DNA of 64,000 nucleotides, taken from the NCBI GenBank assembly GCA_019914945.1, contig CM034105.1, positions 11,904,001 to 11,968,000 on the forward strand. Reading direction: 5' to 3'. Positions within the stretch are counted from its first letter, which is position 1, and each line of letters opens with the position of its first letter. The notes under the pieces are model-generated. The model searched no databases. It was not told the origin of the DNA and saw only the letters and a program-made list of their open reading frames with translations. Positions 38,590 to 50,427 of the stretch are shown one piece after another. A program made the position numbers and the translations under genes. The DNA is from Typha latifolia (lineage: Eukaryota > Streptophyta > Magnoliopsida > Poales > Typhaceae).

Positions 38590-39305
38590 ATGTAGTTGAC
38601 TCTGGGATAAGTTACATCTGTTATTACTCTTTTAAGTTTCTCCAAAGTAATAAGCAAGTCATATATATCTCCAACTTGCAAAAGTAAAGAACAGAACATA
38701 AAAATCCAGAACTGTTTAATGCTCAACAACCACAACAAGAGAATGTTAAGAAGGAAACAATTCTCATATTCACCAAAAATCTTACTAATAATAATATGAA
38801 GATCCATTTCGAGGCCAACAAGACCCAGAAGCTTGAGTGCATCCATGTCGGGCATGTTCACTCATAACCTGATCAAGTTTGCCCTTATTGTCCCTCAACA
38901 GTCTAAGGCCGTGACTGCTTGACCAATTGTTGTAATTGAAAGAACACATAAAACCAATTAGTCGTCGAATTAAAATTATTATCTTAAAACTAAAAAATTG
39001 GAAGAACAAAAAAATAAATCCAACTTCTCTTCCAATTCCACTCAAGTAAAATAAAACTAGGACAGATCGAGAAAAAAAAAGAACAAATACGAAATAAAAA
39101 AAAAAGAAACTAGAGGGGAAAAGAAGCTCGAGGAAAAAAAATCTATGGTGATGAGCAACAAAAGACAGACACGCAAAGGCACATCCATTTGATTTGAATA
39201 ATAATAATAATAATATTATACTAATAATAATGGAAGAAAGAAGAGACATCGAATGAGGAGAGTCTCCAAAGATAGAGGAAAGTAGGATCTATCATCCACG
39301 GCCGT
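38590..39305 (-). pseudogene. type-B-like response-regulator fragment 3
   Basis: Minus strand. The start codon equivalent at 39305 is ACG and the acidic motif reads VDDR. The second exon (about 38935 to 38786) begins TTIGQAVTAL, is frameshifted, lacks the VISDVY segment with the phospho-acceptor Asp, and resumes MPDMDALKLLGLVGLEMDLHIIIS before GTAAG. Its acceptor is CAA rather than CAG. A third exon (38675-38590) reads VGDIYDLLITLEKLKRVI. It is clearly non-functional as a receiver. It is divergent from NAC copy 2, about 110 bases from that gene's TATA box. Confidence 0.7.
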
Positions 39306-39415
39306 CGTGGGCGACGCGTATCTTAAAATGTTTATCTCTCCGATTAGGGAATTTCTCATCTTTTTTCCTACACCCATTGGGAACTACTATTTACGAAAAA
39401 GACAATAATGCCCTT

Positions 39416-39424
39416 TATATATAA
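39416..39424 (+). promoter_or_regulatory. TATA box, NAC-like gene 2
   Basis: TATATATAA is in the same context as copy 1. The proximal promoter is virtually identical from GTTTATCTCTCCGATTAGGG (39329) onward. Confidence 0.6.
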
Positions 39425-39527
39425 CAGACCATCCACTCGCCTCACCTCAGCTCAATCACTCCTCTTCAGAGCTGAGAGAGTTCTTGATTTCTTCTTCGTC
39501 TTCTTCCAAACCCTACCTTCTTCCACA

Positions 39528-41137
39528 ATGCGCGCAGGAAGACCACCATCGCTCGACGCCCTCCTCCCTTGCGGATTCAGATTCAACCCCACCGACCAGG
39601 AGCTCATCGATGGTTATCTCAAGAACTGGGTCCGAAAGGTTCCCCTATCCTGCACCGACGCCATCGTCAGCGCCGAGGTCTACTCGACTGAGCCGTGGAA
39701 TCTTGTCGGCGAGGACGAGGAGACGGGCTACTTTTTCTCGCACCGAACCCTCCAGAACCAGAAGTCCGGCTACACGATCCGCCGCGCTGGTTCGGGGACT
39801 TGGTACGCTGAGAAGAAGAATCCGGTGATCGAAAGCGAAAGCAGCCGGATTCTCGGGTACAAGCAGATGCTTTCGTTTTGCCTCTGCGAGGAGGATGGTG
39901 ATAGACCTACGAGGAAGAGGAAGAAGAGCACCGGCTGGGTCATGTACGAGTACGAGCTTCCTCCCATCAACGCCTCTACTCGGCCGGTATATATCAAATC
40001 TTCTAAACCTCTTTTCTTCTTTTCTGCAGTGTTAGTATTGAATTCTTAATAAATAATTGGATAATGTATGCGCGCGTGCAGTGTGAAGAGCCCGTCCTGT
40101 GTTTGATCAAGAAGAGCGCGCAGGCCATCTCCTCTAGCCGGAAGAAACGTGCGGCGGCGGCTGCGGTGGCGGAAAACCTTCCTTTCCCGTCGACTTCTGG
40201 CTATGTTGGCTTGGAAACTTCTACACGGGGCTCCTTCAATATCGCCGACTTCCTCAGTCCGGCTGCTCCTTCCTCAGACTTCAACACCACTGTCCATTTC
40301 CCCAATCCGCCTTGTCATTCCACCCCCTGGGGGGACTGCAGCACGGCATGGACCATCCCGATGACGCCGGTGCCGGTGCCGGTGCCGGTGCCGGTAACTC
40401 CTACGTCCGACACCGAAGCTGGGAACCCCGCTTGTCCTTCATCATCGGACTTCGTCACGGACTGCGGCATGCCTACGCCGGATCCAATGCCATCGGCTTC
40501 TACGCCGCTGGAGACGGACGCCGCCGACTTCATGAATCCGCCATGTCCTTCGACGGCGACACCGCACAACAACGACGACAACTTCGACATCGACGCAGCG
40601 GAGTTCGCGAAGTTTCTGGACAGCACCTTGATGGAGGACGTTGACGAGCCCACTCGGAATCCGGCAATGCCATCGGCTTCTACGCCGCCGGAAACGGACG
40701 CCGCCGACTTCATGAATCCGCCATGTCCTTCGACGGCAACACCGCACAACAACGACGACGACTTCGACCTCGACGCAGCGGAGTTCGCGAAGTTTCTGGA
40801 CAGCAGCTTGATGGAGGACGTTGACGAGCCCACTCCGAATCCGGCAATGCCATCAGCTTCTACGCCGCCGGAGACGGACGCCGTCGACTTTATGAATCCG
40901 CCATGTCCTTCGACGGCGACACCGCACGACAACGAGGTCGACTTCGACCTCGACGCAGCGGAGTTCGCGAAGTTTCTGGACAGCAGCTTGATGGAGGACG
41001 TTGACGAGCCCACTCGGAATCCGGCGGCCTCGGAAGGCGAGGAGGTCATCGATGCAACGATTGATGATCCGTTCGCTGCTGCAGCGATTGTTGATCCGTT
41101 CGCTGCTGCAGCGATTGATGATCCCTACTACTACTGA
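39528..41137 (+). CDS. NAC-like transcription factor, copy 2 (504 aa, three acidic modules)
   Basis: Exons 39528-39986 and 40082-41137; the intron is 95 bases. The first 153 residues differ from copy 1 at about one position (PPINAS for PPIDAS), so the NAC domain is nearly invariant, including the altered GTWYAEKK core. The C-terminal part carries three acidic modules at residues 289-348, 349-408 and 409-468 (one more than copy 1), then a shorter tail with two IVDPF/IDDPY repeats ending DDPYYY. VPVPVPVPV is present as in copy 1. The 5' leader lacks the extra CCGTCAACCGTCAACT of copy 1. It is probably a nuclear transcription factor; targets are unknown. The near-identity of exon 1 and intron implies very recent duplication or gene conversion. 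Confidence 0.85.
40487..41026 (+). repeat. 180-bp coding tandem repeat, three units
   Basis: The units start at 40487, 40667 and 40847. The cores are NFDIDAAEFAKFLDSTL, DFDLDAAEFAKFLDSSL and DFDLDAAEFAKFLDSSL. Unit 2 ends EPTPNPA rather than EPTRNPA. Confidence 0.9.
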
Positions 41138-42337
41138 TTCAATCTCTCCGGGTTCGGGTTCGGGTGCGGCTCAATCTCCTCGGATCGGGTCCGAGTCCGA
41201 CATCTCTAATTTACTCCACCAGCATGAAATTAGCATGTAATATTAATTGATTGTATCAGTTGTAACTCTTTTAAATTACACTTACTATTTTTTTTTTATC
41301 ATTTATTATACCCCCAAATAATATCCATTATTATTTTATAATGTTTTGATGTCTTTATTGCGACTAACCTACTTAGTCTAATTAATATAATTTACTTTTA
41401 CCTTCTGATTTAGTGCAACCGTGCATGATCTTCTTAGCGACTTGATGTGCATACCTTCTCTACTGTAACTTACATTTGTCACAATTGCAAATCCCAGAAA
41501 GAAGAGGAGGAGAATTGCTTGGCTTCCTATTAAGTGACATAGAAACTCATTTTCGTCCCCCTCACCTATTTATGTACATAGAGTTTTCTCAGTAGATATC
41601 TCAACTTTTATGCATGTTTAATTTAATTAATTAACCAATCATTGTCTAGTCCAACACCCTAGAAGATGAGGATGGCTTTGACTTTCTAATCTTATATGAG
41701 AGTGATATAAGATTGCATGGTTGCCTACTCTGCATTGCCATAGATATTGCTGAACTTTGTGGATTTCTTTGTTCATCATGTTATTGTGCACAACTGCATT
41801 AATTTCAGTATAAGATTCTTTTGATTCTTTTGATCTAGATATTGTGAGAAAAAGGATTTCGGCATCTTTAGCTTGCCAAAAATGTTTCTTGCTTCTAAGG
41901 TTGGATTACAGTAAAAAAAACATTCAAATTATTGAGACTCAACAACATCAGGAGATTTGAGAGGATTGTAAGAGAACATTATGATTCATCTCAACAGGAA
42001 GAAGCAACGCAAACCTTTAGAGTTCAACCTCTTCTTATATCAAACTCTTAGATGAATTAGACCGAAGAAGTAGCAACACAATTCGTGTGCATAATGGAAG
42101 TGTAGTTGGGCCATCTTGGATGACCTTAGTCCATGCAAAAAAACATCAGCTTCTTCGTCGAGAAAATATAGTTAATATATTTAACCATATATTTAGTAAA
42201 CTTTTATGAACGTTGTACAATTAACAACTAGAAGAACAAGATTTACTTACATCTATTATCTAATTTGATGAACTTCGTGGAAACAACAATGCTGATTAAC
42301 TGCATTAATTTTCTTCTGAAAATGATCCATACTCAGG
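41138..42337. other. NAC copy 2 3' flank, duplicated at 53497-54639
   Basis: No gene is present. The sequence matches 53497-54639 nearly base for base in long stretches, for example GATTGCATGGTTGCCTACTC and GGCCATCTTGGATGACCTTA. NAC copies 2 and 4 therefore belong to one larger duplicated segment. Confidence 0.6.
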
Positions 42338-42555
42338 TAAGGGTGGCAAATATTGACCCGACCTGATAACCCAACATGATAACCCGACTGTTAATTAGGT
42401 TTGAGTTTAGTCTAATTGAATTGGAGTTATAAACGAGACAACCCGCCTAACCCGTTATTAATCGGGTCTTGTTCAGGTTTATACCTCTGATCCGCTTGAC
42501 GTTTAACCTCTTTAAGTAAATGGGTTGGGTCTAGTCGAGTCAACCCGCCTACCCG

Positions 42556-42657
<102 letters not shown>

Positions 42658-43793
42658 TAATTTCTAACCCTAATACCCTAAGGCCTAAACTCAACTACTT
42701 AAGTGAGAAACTCATAAAAGAGGCGTCCTCGTCCTTCCCTTACCCCCTTCCCTTACCCAAGCCCCAGCTCAATCACACTTTGTCATAGCCCTTTCCCTCC
42801 TCACTCCTCACGTCGTTGGAGCTTCTCATTCACGCAATCGGGTCTCCTGACGCCACTCAAGCTTCTCACGCCGCCTGAGCTTATCACACCGCCGATCGCC
42901 CGTCGGATCTTCCTCCCACACATGCCATCGGGTCCTCACACTGCTTGAGCTTCTTACACAAGATGATTTATAAAGTTAGTTGTGTTCATAGCTTTTGTTG
43001 TTTCATGTTTAAAAGGATTTCATTCATGGAAGTAACACATCAGAGACATGGCCAATGATGTGAAGATGATATGGTGATTTCAAGGGTTAGACCGTCAAAA
43101 ATGCTTCTCTTCTCTCTTCAAGTCCTTGTTTGATCTCTTAATTAGGGTTTTGATGGTATGTCGGCTCAGATGGCCTCAAGGCAATCGCTGTAGCCATTTG
43201 ACCTTAGGACGGATTTTATTTGGATGATAAGAGTTGGGAGACTATCTCTAATATGATCGATCAAAGGCGAATCTAAGCCCTGTTTTTCCAAAAAATTCTT
43301 CTATTTTTTTGTTGATGTGTTTAATTCATTAAAAAAGAAGTTCTCTTTTGAAGAGATTCAAAGTTTTCTCTAAGTCTTTTGAAGCTTCTCTATGTTTAGG
43401 CATTTGATTGCGTGTAAGTTTTGAATGACATACTCTTCAAATCATAGCATTTTAGTTCTACCAAATTCTTACTGCAGTTGGAATGGTATTAAGGCAACTC
43501 CTACAGCAATATAAAGAGGATTGACTCTTTGTCCAACCCATATATAGTATTCGGGCTCTTAAATGATCAAAAAATGATACAGAGAGACTTAGCCCTTCAT
43601 ATAGTTCTAGCCCTCTTGAATGATAAAAAGAAAAGATACTTTATATATTTGTTATATATTTATCTTTAATGTGCCTTTGAGATGCTTTTGTTTTGCTTCA
43701 TTGATGGGTTCTATCCTTCTGTCGAGGATTTCATATTATTAAGCAAATTTAGCCTTTTCTACCATATTTATAGAATATTTGTAAGAAAACTTC

Positions 43794-43794
43794 C

Positions 43795-43834
<40 letters not shown>
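43794..43834. repeat. (ATCT)n microsatellite
   Basis: About ten tandem ATCT units. A shorter version of the tract occurs at 63260-63289 in the second copy of the element. Confidence 0.95.
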
Positions 43835-44389
43835 CAGTCAATATGATAGATGAGGCCATTGAGCTATCAAACAAGAAATTTCTTTTTTATTCTTCTTAGA
43901 TGTCATATCATTTGTTATGATGGAAAGGCAATTTGGATAGCCTTAACCGTTCTGATAAGAAACTCCGAGCTTGTCACTGCTATAAAACAAGAAATTTAAG
44001 ATTTAGAAATTTGTTCCATACTCTATTGTATTGTATGGAATTTTGTTATGGTAAATTATTAAGATTATAATATTAATGTTGTATGAGTTTTGAGTTAAAA
44101 ATATGTTATTTTATTTATATAATACACCATTTATATATAATAAATTAGTAAATATTAAATTTTATATTAAAATATATATTAAACAGATTAGATAGGTCGT
44201 GTTAACATGCCAGATTAGACGAGTCGTGTTAGTGTGTCGAGTTAATCCGACCCATTCATTAAACAAGTTAGGTAGGTTAGGTCGTATTACCCGTTTATTA
44301 ATCGGATCGTGTTTGTGTTTACTAAATATAACCTATTTATTAATCAAATCTTGTTCGTGTCTAAACACTGTTGATCCCACCCAAATCCG

Positions 44390-45455
44390 CATAAGAATGT
44401 CAAAGGAGTCCAAGAAAGATAGGGAAATAAAGCATCTACCTCCCATGTCTGAACCAAGAGGGTAAGGCAGCTTCCCGCCAAAACATAGGGAAGCTTTTAG
44501 CTACCTTCAGAAGTTCTTTATCCACAGCACAGCCCTAGAGGAAACATAGAAACTCAAAATTGATGTATTTAGAGGAAGTGGTCCCAAGAATAGCACAAGA
44601 ATATATTCCCCTATGGAGAAGATCAGACGAAAAAAGAAATAGAGTATAAGGTACCACAGGCATTAGAGGAAGAGATGGAGGTGGACAGCTGATATGAAAT
44701 TGTACATTTGCTGAAAGTATAAATACATAGTGAAGCAAGCATTAGCATCCAAACAGAGAACAAATAAACTGGAAGAGAGGTCTTACATGTAGATAAGAGT
44801 TTCTTTGGTAGCCAAGGATGACTTGCCTATCTCCATTTGAGGTTTTCAATCACCTGAAAGCTTCATGCGGATTAGTAGGCAGTCTCCTTGGCTAGTCTGA
44901 GTGCCTCTTATCCCTCATGCTAGACATGAATCTCTTCTTATTTTCAAGCATCTGGCTTACAGATTCTAATAGATATAGCAGCAGATGATTACATCAACAG
45001 CATGCAAATCAAGTTTCCACGCGAGTCCTTGCAGAAAATTCTGCGATAATATTTATCAAACATATCAAATTACGCACGACTCGTTGATGTTTGCATGTTC
45101 TCATGCCAATTGCAGTATTCATCGAGAGGTTGCGCATATTCCATGTGTTCTGTCTCTCTGATTGATGTTCTAGTGTGCAATTTGCAATGCATTTGTCGAT
45201 CAGAGTATGATATTTAATTGAACTTCTGGTTTTTATGATTTTGCATTAGAATGGACAAGATTTCTTTTCCTACATGGTAAAACTCTACTAGGTCACAATT
45301 GTGAAAATAAGCCAAATAATAAATGTGTTTTAACACACTTAGTACATGAACTTTGTATAACACATTTATAATGAAACCCGACTTGCTTAACCTATGTGCT
45401 ATAACTAGAAAAATTATAGTCAATTCCCTCCATCTCCAAAGTAAATTCCTATCTG
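44390..45455 (-). repeat. RR-linked repeat unit, block A copy 3 (44790-44930)
   Basis: It matches 28345-29360 and 14600-15540. Block A (44790-44930, minus strand) is again the SQGDCLL-type segment with stops. At about 45365 the match jumps to sequence homologous to 30490, so ~1.1 kb present in the 28-31 kb unit is missing here. Confidence 0.55.
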
Positions 45456-45469
45456 AGCAAAACTAGGTT

Positions 45470-45605
45470 ATTTTTAAATAATATTTAGAATTTACTTAAT
45501 TAAAAAAAGTCTGATCCGATCCGGGCAAATGATACAGCCGATATTGCCAATCTAGCCTATACGTATCGTTTTTTCAAAGACCAATCTCGATCCTGATTTT
45601 TTTAA
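45470..45605. mobile_element. right-end fragment of the 19315 MITE family
   Basis: TTTTTAAATAATATTTAGAA followed by GATACAGCCGATATTGCC and a CGATCCTGATTTTTTTAAAT end corresponds to the last ~140 bases of 19315-20072. Confidence 0.45.
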
Positions 45606-45609
45606 ATTT

Positions 45610-46225
45610 GATAGAAATAATAAGAATCTGATGAGGAGATTCATTGTAGCTCAAAGTAAGAGTAGAAAATTTAACTAACTTGCACACTATAAATGTGTGT
45701 TGAAGCAAGCACTGCGAGCCAACATTAACACCAGTAGAGCAAAAGAGAAATCTTATAAGGAAATAAGGGTCAATCTTTAATAGCCAAGGATAACTTGCCT
45801 GTAGACTCTTTGAGATTTTACATAGTTTGGAAGCTCCATACAGTCTCTTTGGTAAATTTGAGAGACCCTTATTTCTCATGGTTGACAGAACGCTTCTTCA
45901 TTCTAAAATTAGTTCCGTGGTAGCCCTCCAAATGGACAGAGTACAAAGGTAGATAAGAACGTATGCCTATGAATGTTCCATTAGCATCCAAATAATCTAT
46001 TTCAACATCTAGACTTATTTTAAAGGATTGGACTCTTCATCTCAGAAGCTCCATCTACCTATTTGCCTACATAAGGTAACATGACAATGATCACATTACA
46101 ATTTTATGTTTGCTAAATTATGTAATAATCTCTTGTGCTTAATTGTGTACCTGGTAGATAGATTTAATAAAGTGTGTTGATTGTCAGGTAATTTCGTGCA
46201 GCAAAGAAAGTAGTATTTTTCAAAG
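45610..46225 (-). repeat. RR-linked repeat unit, block B copy 4 (45765-45890)
   Basis: It matches 30615-31190. Block B (minus strand) reads IRVSQIYQRDC-like residues and then a GYQRLTLIS-type end before a changed donor. It is decayed, with no open frame of note. Confidence 0.5.
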
Positions 46226-46628
46226 TCAGTATGTATGCAGTTGACTCTGGGATAAGTTACATCTGGTATTACTCTTTTAAGTTTCTCCCAAGTAATAAGC
46301 AAGTCATATATATCTCCAACTTGCAAAAGTAAAAAGAACAGAACATAAAAATCCAAAACTATTTAATGCTCAACAACCACAACAAGAGAATGTTAAGAAG
46401 GAAACAATTCTCATATTCACCAAAAAAAGAAACTAGAGGGGAAAAGAAGCTCGAGGAAAAAAAATCTATGGTGATGAGCAACAAAAGACAGACACGCAAA
46501 GGCACATCCATTTGATTTGAATAATAATAATAATAATATTATACTAATAATAATGGAAGAAAGAAGAGACATCGAATGAGGAGAGTCTCCAAAGATAGAG
46601 GAAAGTAGGATCTATCATCCACGGCCGT
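46226..46628 (-). pseudogene. response-regulator relic 4 lacking the receiver exon
   Basis: Minus strand. The third exon (about 46322-46226) keeps VGDIYDLLITWEKLKRVIPD, and the first-exon remnant ends at 46628 with ACG in place of ATG, as in relic 3. The second exon, which carries the phospho-acceptor, is missing. At 46420 the sequence passes from TCATATTCACCAAAA directly into AAAAGAAACTAGAGGGGAAA, which in relic 3 are ~330 bases apart. The A-runs on both sides suggest a microhomology deletion. It is divergent from NAC copy 3. Confidence 0.65.
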
Positions 46629-46738
46629 CGTGGGCGACGCGTATCTTAAAATGTTTATCTCTCCGATTAGGGAATTTCTCATCTTTTTTCCTACACCCAT
46701 TGGGAACTACTATTTACGAAAAAGACAATAATGCCCTT

Positions 46739-46747
46739 TATATATAA
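46739..46747 (+). promoter_or_regulatory. TATA box, NAC-like gene 3
   Basis: TATATATAA is in the same context as copies 1 and 2. From about 46430 to the gene start the sequence is essentially identical to 39106-39527. Confidence 0.6.
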
Positions 46748-46850
46748 CAGACCATCCACTCGCCTCACCTCAGCTCAATCACTCCTCTTCAGAGCTGAGA
46801 GAGTTCTTGATTTCTTCTTCGTCTTCTTCCAAACCCTACCTTCTTCCACA

Positions 46851-48475
46851 ATGCGCGCAGGAAGACCACCATCGCTCGACGCCCTCCTCCCTTGCGGATT
46901 CAGATTCAACCCCACCGACCAGGAGCTCATCGATGGTTATCTCAAGAACTGGGTCCGAAAGGTTCCCCTTTCCTGCACCGACGCCATCGTCAGCGCCGAG
47001 GTCTACTCGACTGAGCCGTGGAATCTTGTCGGCGAGGACGAGGAGACGGGCTACTTTTTCTCGCACCGAACCCTCCAGAACCAGAAGTCCGGCTACACGA
47101 TCCGCCGCGCTGGTTCGGGGACTTGGTACGCTGAGAAGAAGAATCCGGTGATCGAAAGCGAAAGCAGCCGGATTCTCGGGTACAAGCAGATGCTTTCGTT
47201 TTGCCTCTGCGAGGAGGATGGTGATAGACCTACGAGGAAGAGGAAGAAGAGCACCGGCTGGGTCATGTACGAGTACGAGCTTCCTCCCATCAACGCCTCT
47301 ACTCGGCCGGTATATATCAAATCTTCTAAACCTCTTTTCTTCTTTTCTGCAGTGTTAGTATTGAATTCTTAATAAATAATTGGATAATGTATGCGCGCGT
47401 GCAGTGTGAAGAGCCCGTCCTGTGTTTGATCAAGAAGAGCGCGCAGGCCATCTCCTCTAGCCGGAAGAAACGTGCGGCGGCGGCTGCGGTGGCGGAAAAC
47501 CTTCCTTTCCCGTCGACTTCTGGCTATGTTGGCTTGGAAACTTCTACACGGGGCTCCTTCAATATCGCCGACTTCCTCAGTCCGGCTGCTCCTTCCTCAG
47601 ACTTCAACACCACGGTCCATTTCCCCAATCCGCCTTGTCATTCCACCCCCTGGGGGGACTGCAGCACGGCATGGACCATCCCGATGACGCCGGTGCCGGT
47701 AACTCCTACGTCCGACACCGAAGCTGGGAAGCCCGCTTGTCCTTCATCATCGGACTTCGTCACGGACTGCGGCATGCCTACGCCGGATCCAATGCCATCG
47801 GCTTCTACGCCGCTGGAGACGGACGCCGCCGACTTCATGAATCCGCCGTGTCCTTCGACGGCGACACCGCACAACAACGACGACGACTTCGACATCGACG
47901 CAGCGGAGTTCGCGAAGTTTCTGGACAGCAGCTTGATGGAGGACGTTGACGAGCCCACTCGGAATCCGGCAATGCCATCGGCTTCTACGCCGCCGGAAAC
48001 GGACGCCGCCGACTTCATGAATCCGCCATGTCCTTCGACGGCGACACCGCACAACAACGACGACGACTTCGATCTCGACGCAGCGGAGTTCGCGAAGTTT
48101 CTGGACAGCAGCTGGATGGAGGACGTTGACGAGCCCACTCGGAATCCGGCAATGCCATCGGCTTCTACGCCGCCAGAGACGGATGCAGCCGACTTCTTGA
48201 ATCCGCCATGTCCTTCGACGGCGACACCGCACGACGATGACTTCGACCTCGACGCGGCGGAGTTCGCGAAGTTTCTAGACAGCACCATGATGGAGGACGT
48301 TGACGAGCCCACTCGGAATCCGGCGGCCTCGGAACGCGAGGAGGTCATCGATGCAACGATTGATGACCCGTTCGGTGGTGCAACGATTGATGATCCGTTC
48401 GGTTGTGCAGCGATTGTTGATCCGTTCGGTGATGCAGCGATTGATGATCCCTACTACTACTACTACTACTACTGA
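46851..48475 (+). CDS. NAC-like transcription factor, copy 3 (509 aa, three acidic modules)
   Basis: Exons 46851-47309 and 47405-48475. The first 153 residues equal copy 2. The linker has a short VPVTPTS where other copies have VPVPVPVPV, so two to three GCCGGT hexamers are missing. The modules are at residues 283-342, 343-402 and 403-460; the third lost two residues (HDDDFDLD) and unit 2 has SSWMED. The tail is the most diverged of the four: DDPFGGATIDDPFGCAAIVDPFGDAAIDDP ends in a run of Tyr from a (TAC)n tract (quoted here in parts: DDPFGG, IDDPFGC, IVDPFGD, DDPYYY). It is likely a nuclear transcription factor. The different tail and 3' end show this copy has evolved apart from copies 1, 2 and 4 at its 3' half while its 5' half was kept the same. 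Confidence 0.85.
47792..48325 (+). repeat. coding tandem repeat, two 180-bp units plus one of 174 bp
   Basis: The units start at 47792, 47972 and 48152. The third has a 6-bp deletion in the His-Asn-Asn-Asp region and reads DSTMMEDVDEP at its end. Confidence 0.9.
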
Positions 48476-49478
48476 TTCAATCTCTCCGGGTTCGGGTTCG
48501 GGTTCGGGTGAGGCTCAATCTCCTCGGATCGGGTCCGAGTCAGACATCTCTAATTTACTCCACCGGGGCGTGAGAAATTAGTATGTGGGTGTGGGAGATC
48601 TGTAATATAATAAATGCTAATGTATGGTATCAGTTGTAACTTGTAAATTAATTCTTTTATAAATAACACTTACTACTGATTCTTTTCACTCTTTTAATTT
48701 TAGATATTACGAGAGAAAGGATTTCGGCAGCTTTTGCTTGCCAAAAATTTTATTGGCTCTGAAGTTGGATTGCAGTAAAAAAAACAAATCATATTATTAG
48801 TACTCAGCAACATCAGGAGATTTGAATGGATTGGAAGAGATCAAAAGCTTCCAACAACAATCAGAAAATATAATGATTCATCTCAACAGAAAATATAAAC
48901 CTTCAGCCTCTTCTTATATAAAACTTGGATGAATTAGATTGAAGAATTAGCAACACAATTCATGTTCATAATGAAATTGTAGCTGGGCCATCTTGGATGA
49001 GCTTAGTCCACGCAATTGACCTTTGCTTCTTTGTCGAGAAACATTGTTAATATATTTAACCATATATATAGTAAACTTTGATGCAAGTTATGCTGGAAGA
49101 ACAAGCTACAGTTAGTTTTATTGTCTACTTTGCTGAACTTCTTGGTCGAAACTATAATACTGATTAACTGTATCTAAAGCTAAAGACTGTTGGCTAATGA
49201 AAATGTTAAACCTGGAAACAGAAATAAGATATGAACCAAGCAAACTTTGAATGACTTTCCTCCAGGTATAGCCTATTGAATTAACACTAGTAACAAGCTT
49301 CATCTTATCGCCTCAATATATCCAATAGTAGTATATAAGCTCAGGTTTGAATCCTGGAGTCCAACTATATATATTAGTCCTTAATGAATTGTTTTTGCAA
49401 GGCATAGAGAGTTTTGGATGCAGAGCATGTGTGTAGTAGGATGGAGTCTCCTGCACTAATGAACGGGTATTGTCAGGA
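48476..49478. other. NAC copy 3 3' flank
   Basis: No gene is present. The 3' flank shares words with 34.8-35.4 kb, 41.8-42.2 kb and 54.0-54.5 kb. 49270-49340 matches 14060-14120. Confidence 0.5.
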
Positions 49479-49853
49479 AGAGGTGATCATTGGGCGGGTC
49501 GGGCTGAGCTTTTCAGGTCAATTAGACTTAAATGTTTGTTCACAGTCCGCCAAACACGATAGGCCTCTATGAAGACATTTTAATTATCTTTCATGAAAAA
49601 ATATATATATATTAAGATTTAGTTTACTAAATATTCGATGTGGGACTAAAAAAATTATGAGAATATACATCTATTATGAGTCGGGGCCATGGATAGGCAT
49701 AGTGGGTCGAGTTTTCAAGTCGAACCGGATAGACAAAGGCTTAGCCCATGCCATCCACTACCATCTCGAGCTTGGGTCGAGTCGAGCTTAGCCCGGTTAA
49801 AATCGGGTGGGTTTAGGCCGAGTTTAGACAAGTTAGGTCAAATTATCACCTCT
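49479..49853. mobile_element. 375-bp miniature element with hAT-like termini
   Basis: The left end AGAGGTGATCATTGGGC faces CAAATTATCACCTCT, whose reverse complement is AGAGGTGATAATTTG, giving terminal repeats of about 13 bases. GGGTCG/CGACCC-type words fill the subterminal parts. The flanks TGTCAGGA and AGTCGAGA match at only 5 of 8 positions, so a target-site duplication is doubtful. Confidence 0.55.
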
Positions 49854-49939
49854 AGTCGAGAAGATGCCTTTGAATGATTTTCAAAGATGAAAGAGATGGA
49901 TGCCACTTAGCTTGGTGTTTATGCTTACAATGTGCTGAT

Positions 49940-50427
49940 AGAGGGCACTCTTGTGCTTCTTGCTTATTTTGATATTGACCGGGCAATAGATCCTATCACT
50001 CGTCATGGATTTTGTTTATTTCTTAGTAATTCTCTTATCTCCTAGCAGAGCAAGAAAACAGGGTGTTGTCTTTCGCTCTAGTAGTGAGGTAGAGTATAGG
50101 ACTATGTCTATTACTACTAAAGAAACTATTCGCCTTCACTGTTTGTTAGGTGATATAGGTGTGTCTTTCGTTACGCCTACTACTATTTATTGTGATAATT
50201 AGAGTTCTATATAAATAGCTAGTAATCATGTGTTTCTTGAGCAAACAAAGCATATTGAGGTAAACTATCATTTTATTCGACATCAATTTCTAGCTAGCAC
50301 TATTAGTCTTCTTTATGTACGCATCATTCACTGAGCAGATAACCGATCTCTTCACCAAGTCTCATTCCACTTCATGTCTTAAGTATCTAATTGGCAAACT
50401 ATATGTGTTTGATCGCCATAGATGGGT
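49940..50427 (+). pseudogene. Ty1/copia RNase H remnant
   Basis: Residues such as FDIDRAIDPITRHG, SSSEVEYRTMS, IRLHCLLGDIGV and IYCDN, followed by NHVFLEQTKHIEVNYHFIRHQF, match the end of copia polyproteins in order. There are several stops (for example within LIS*QSKK) and a frame change near 50060. It lies directly before the LTR-like sequence starting TGTTAATG at 50428, as expected for the 3' end of a copia element. The rest of the polyprotein is absent. Confidence 0.8.

Noticed and set aside
40315..41049. Long minus-strand open frame (244 codons) opposite the NAC acidic repeats; similar at 36643, 47638 and 52647
   Set aside because: It mirrors the GC-rich 180-bp repeat, so it repeats with it. 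It has no recognisable domain and is explained by codon bias of the sense gene.
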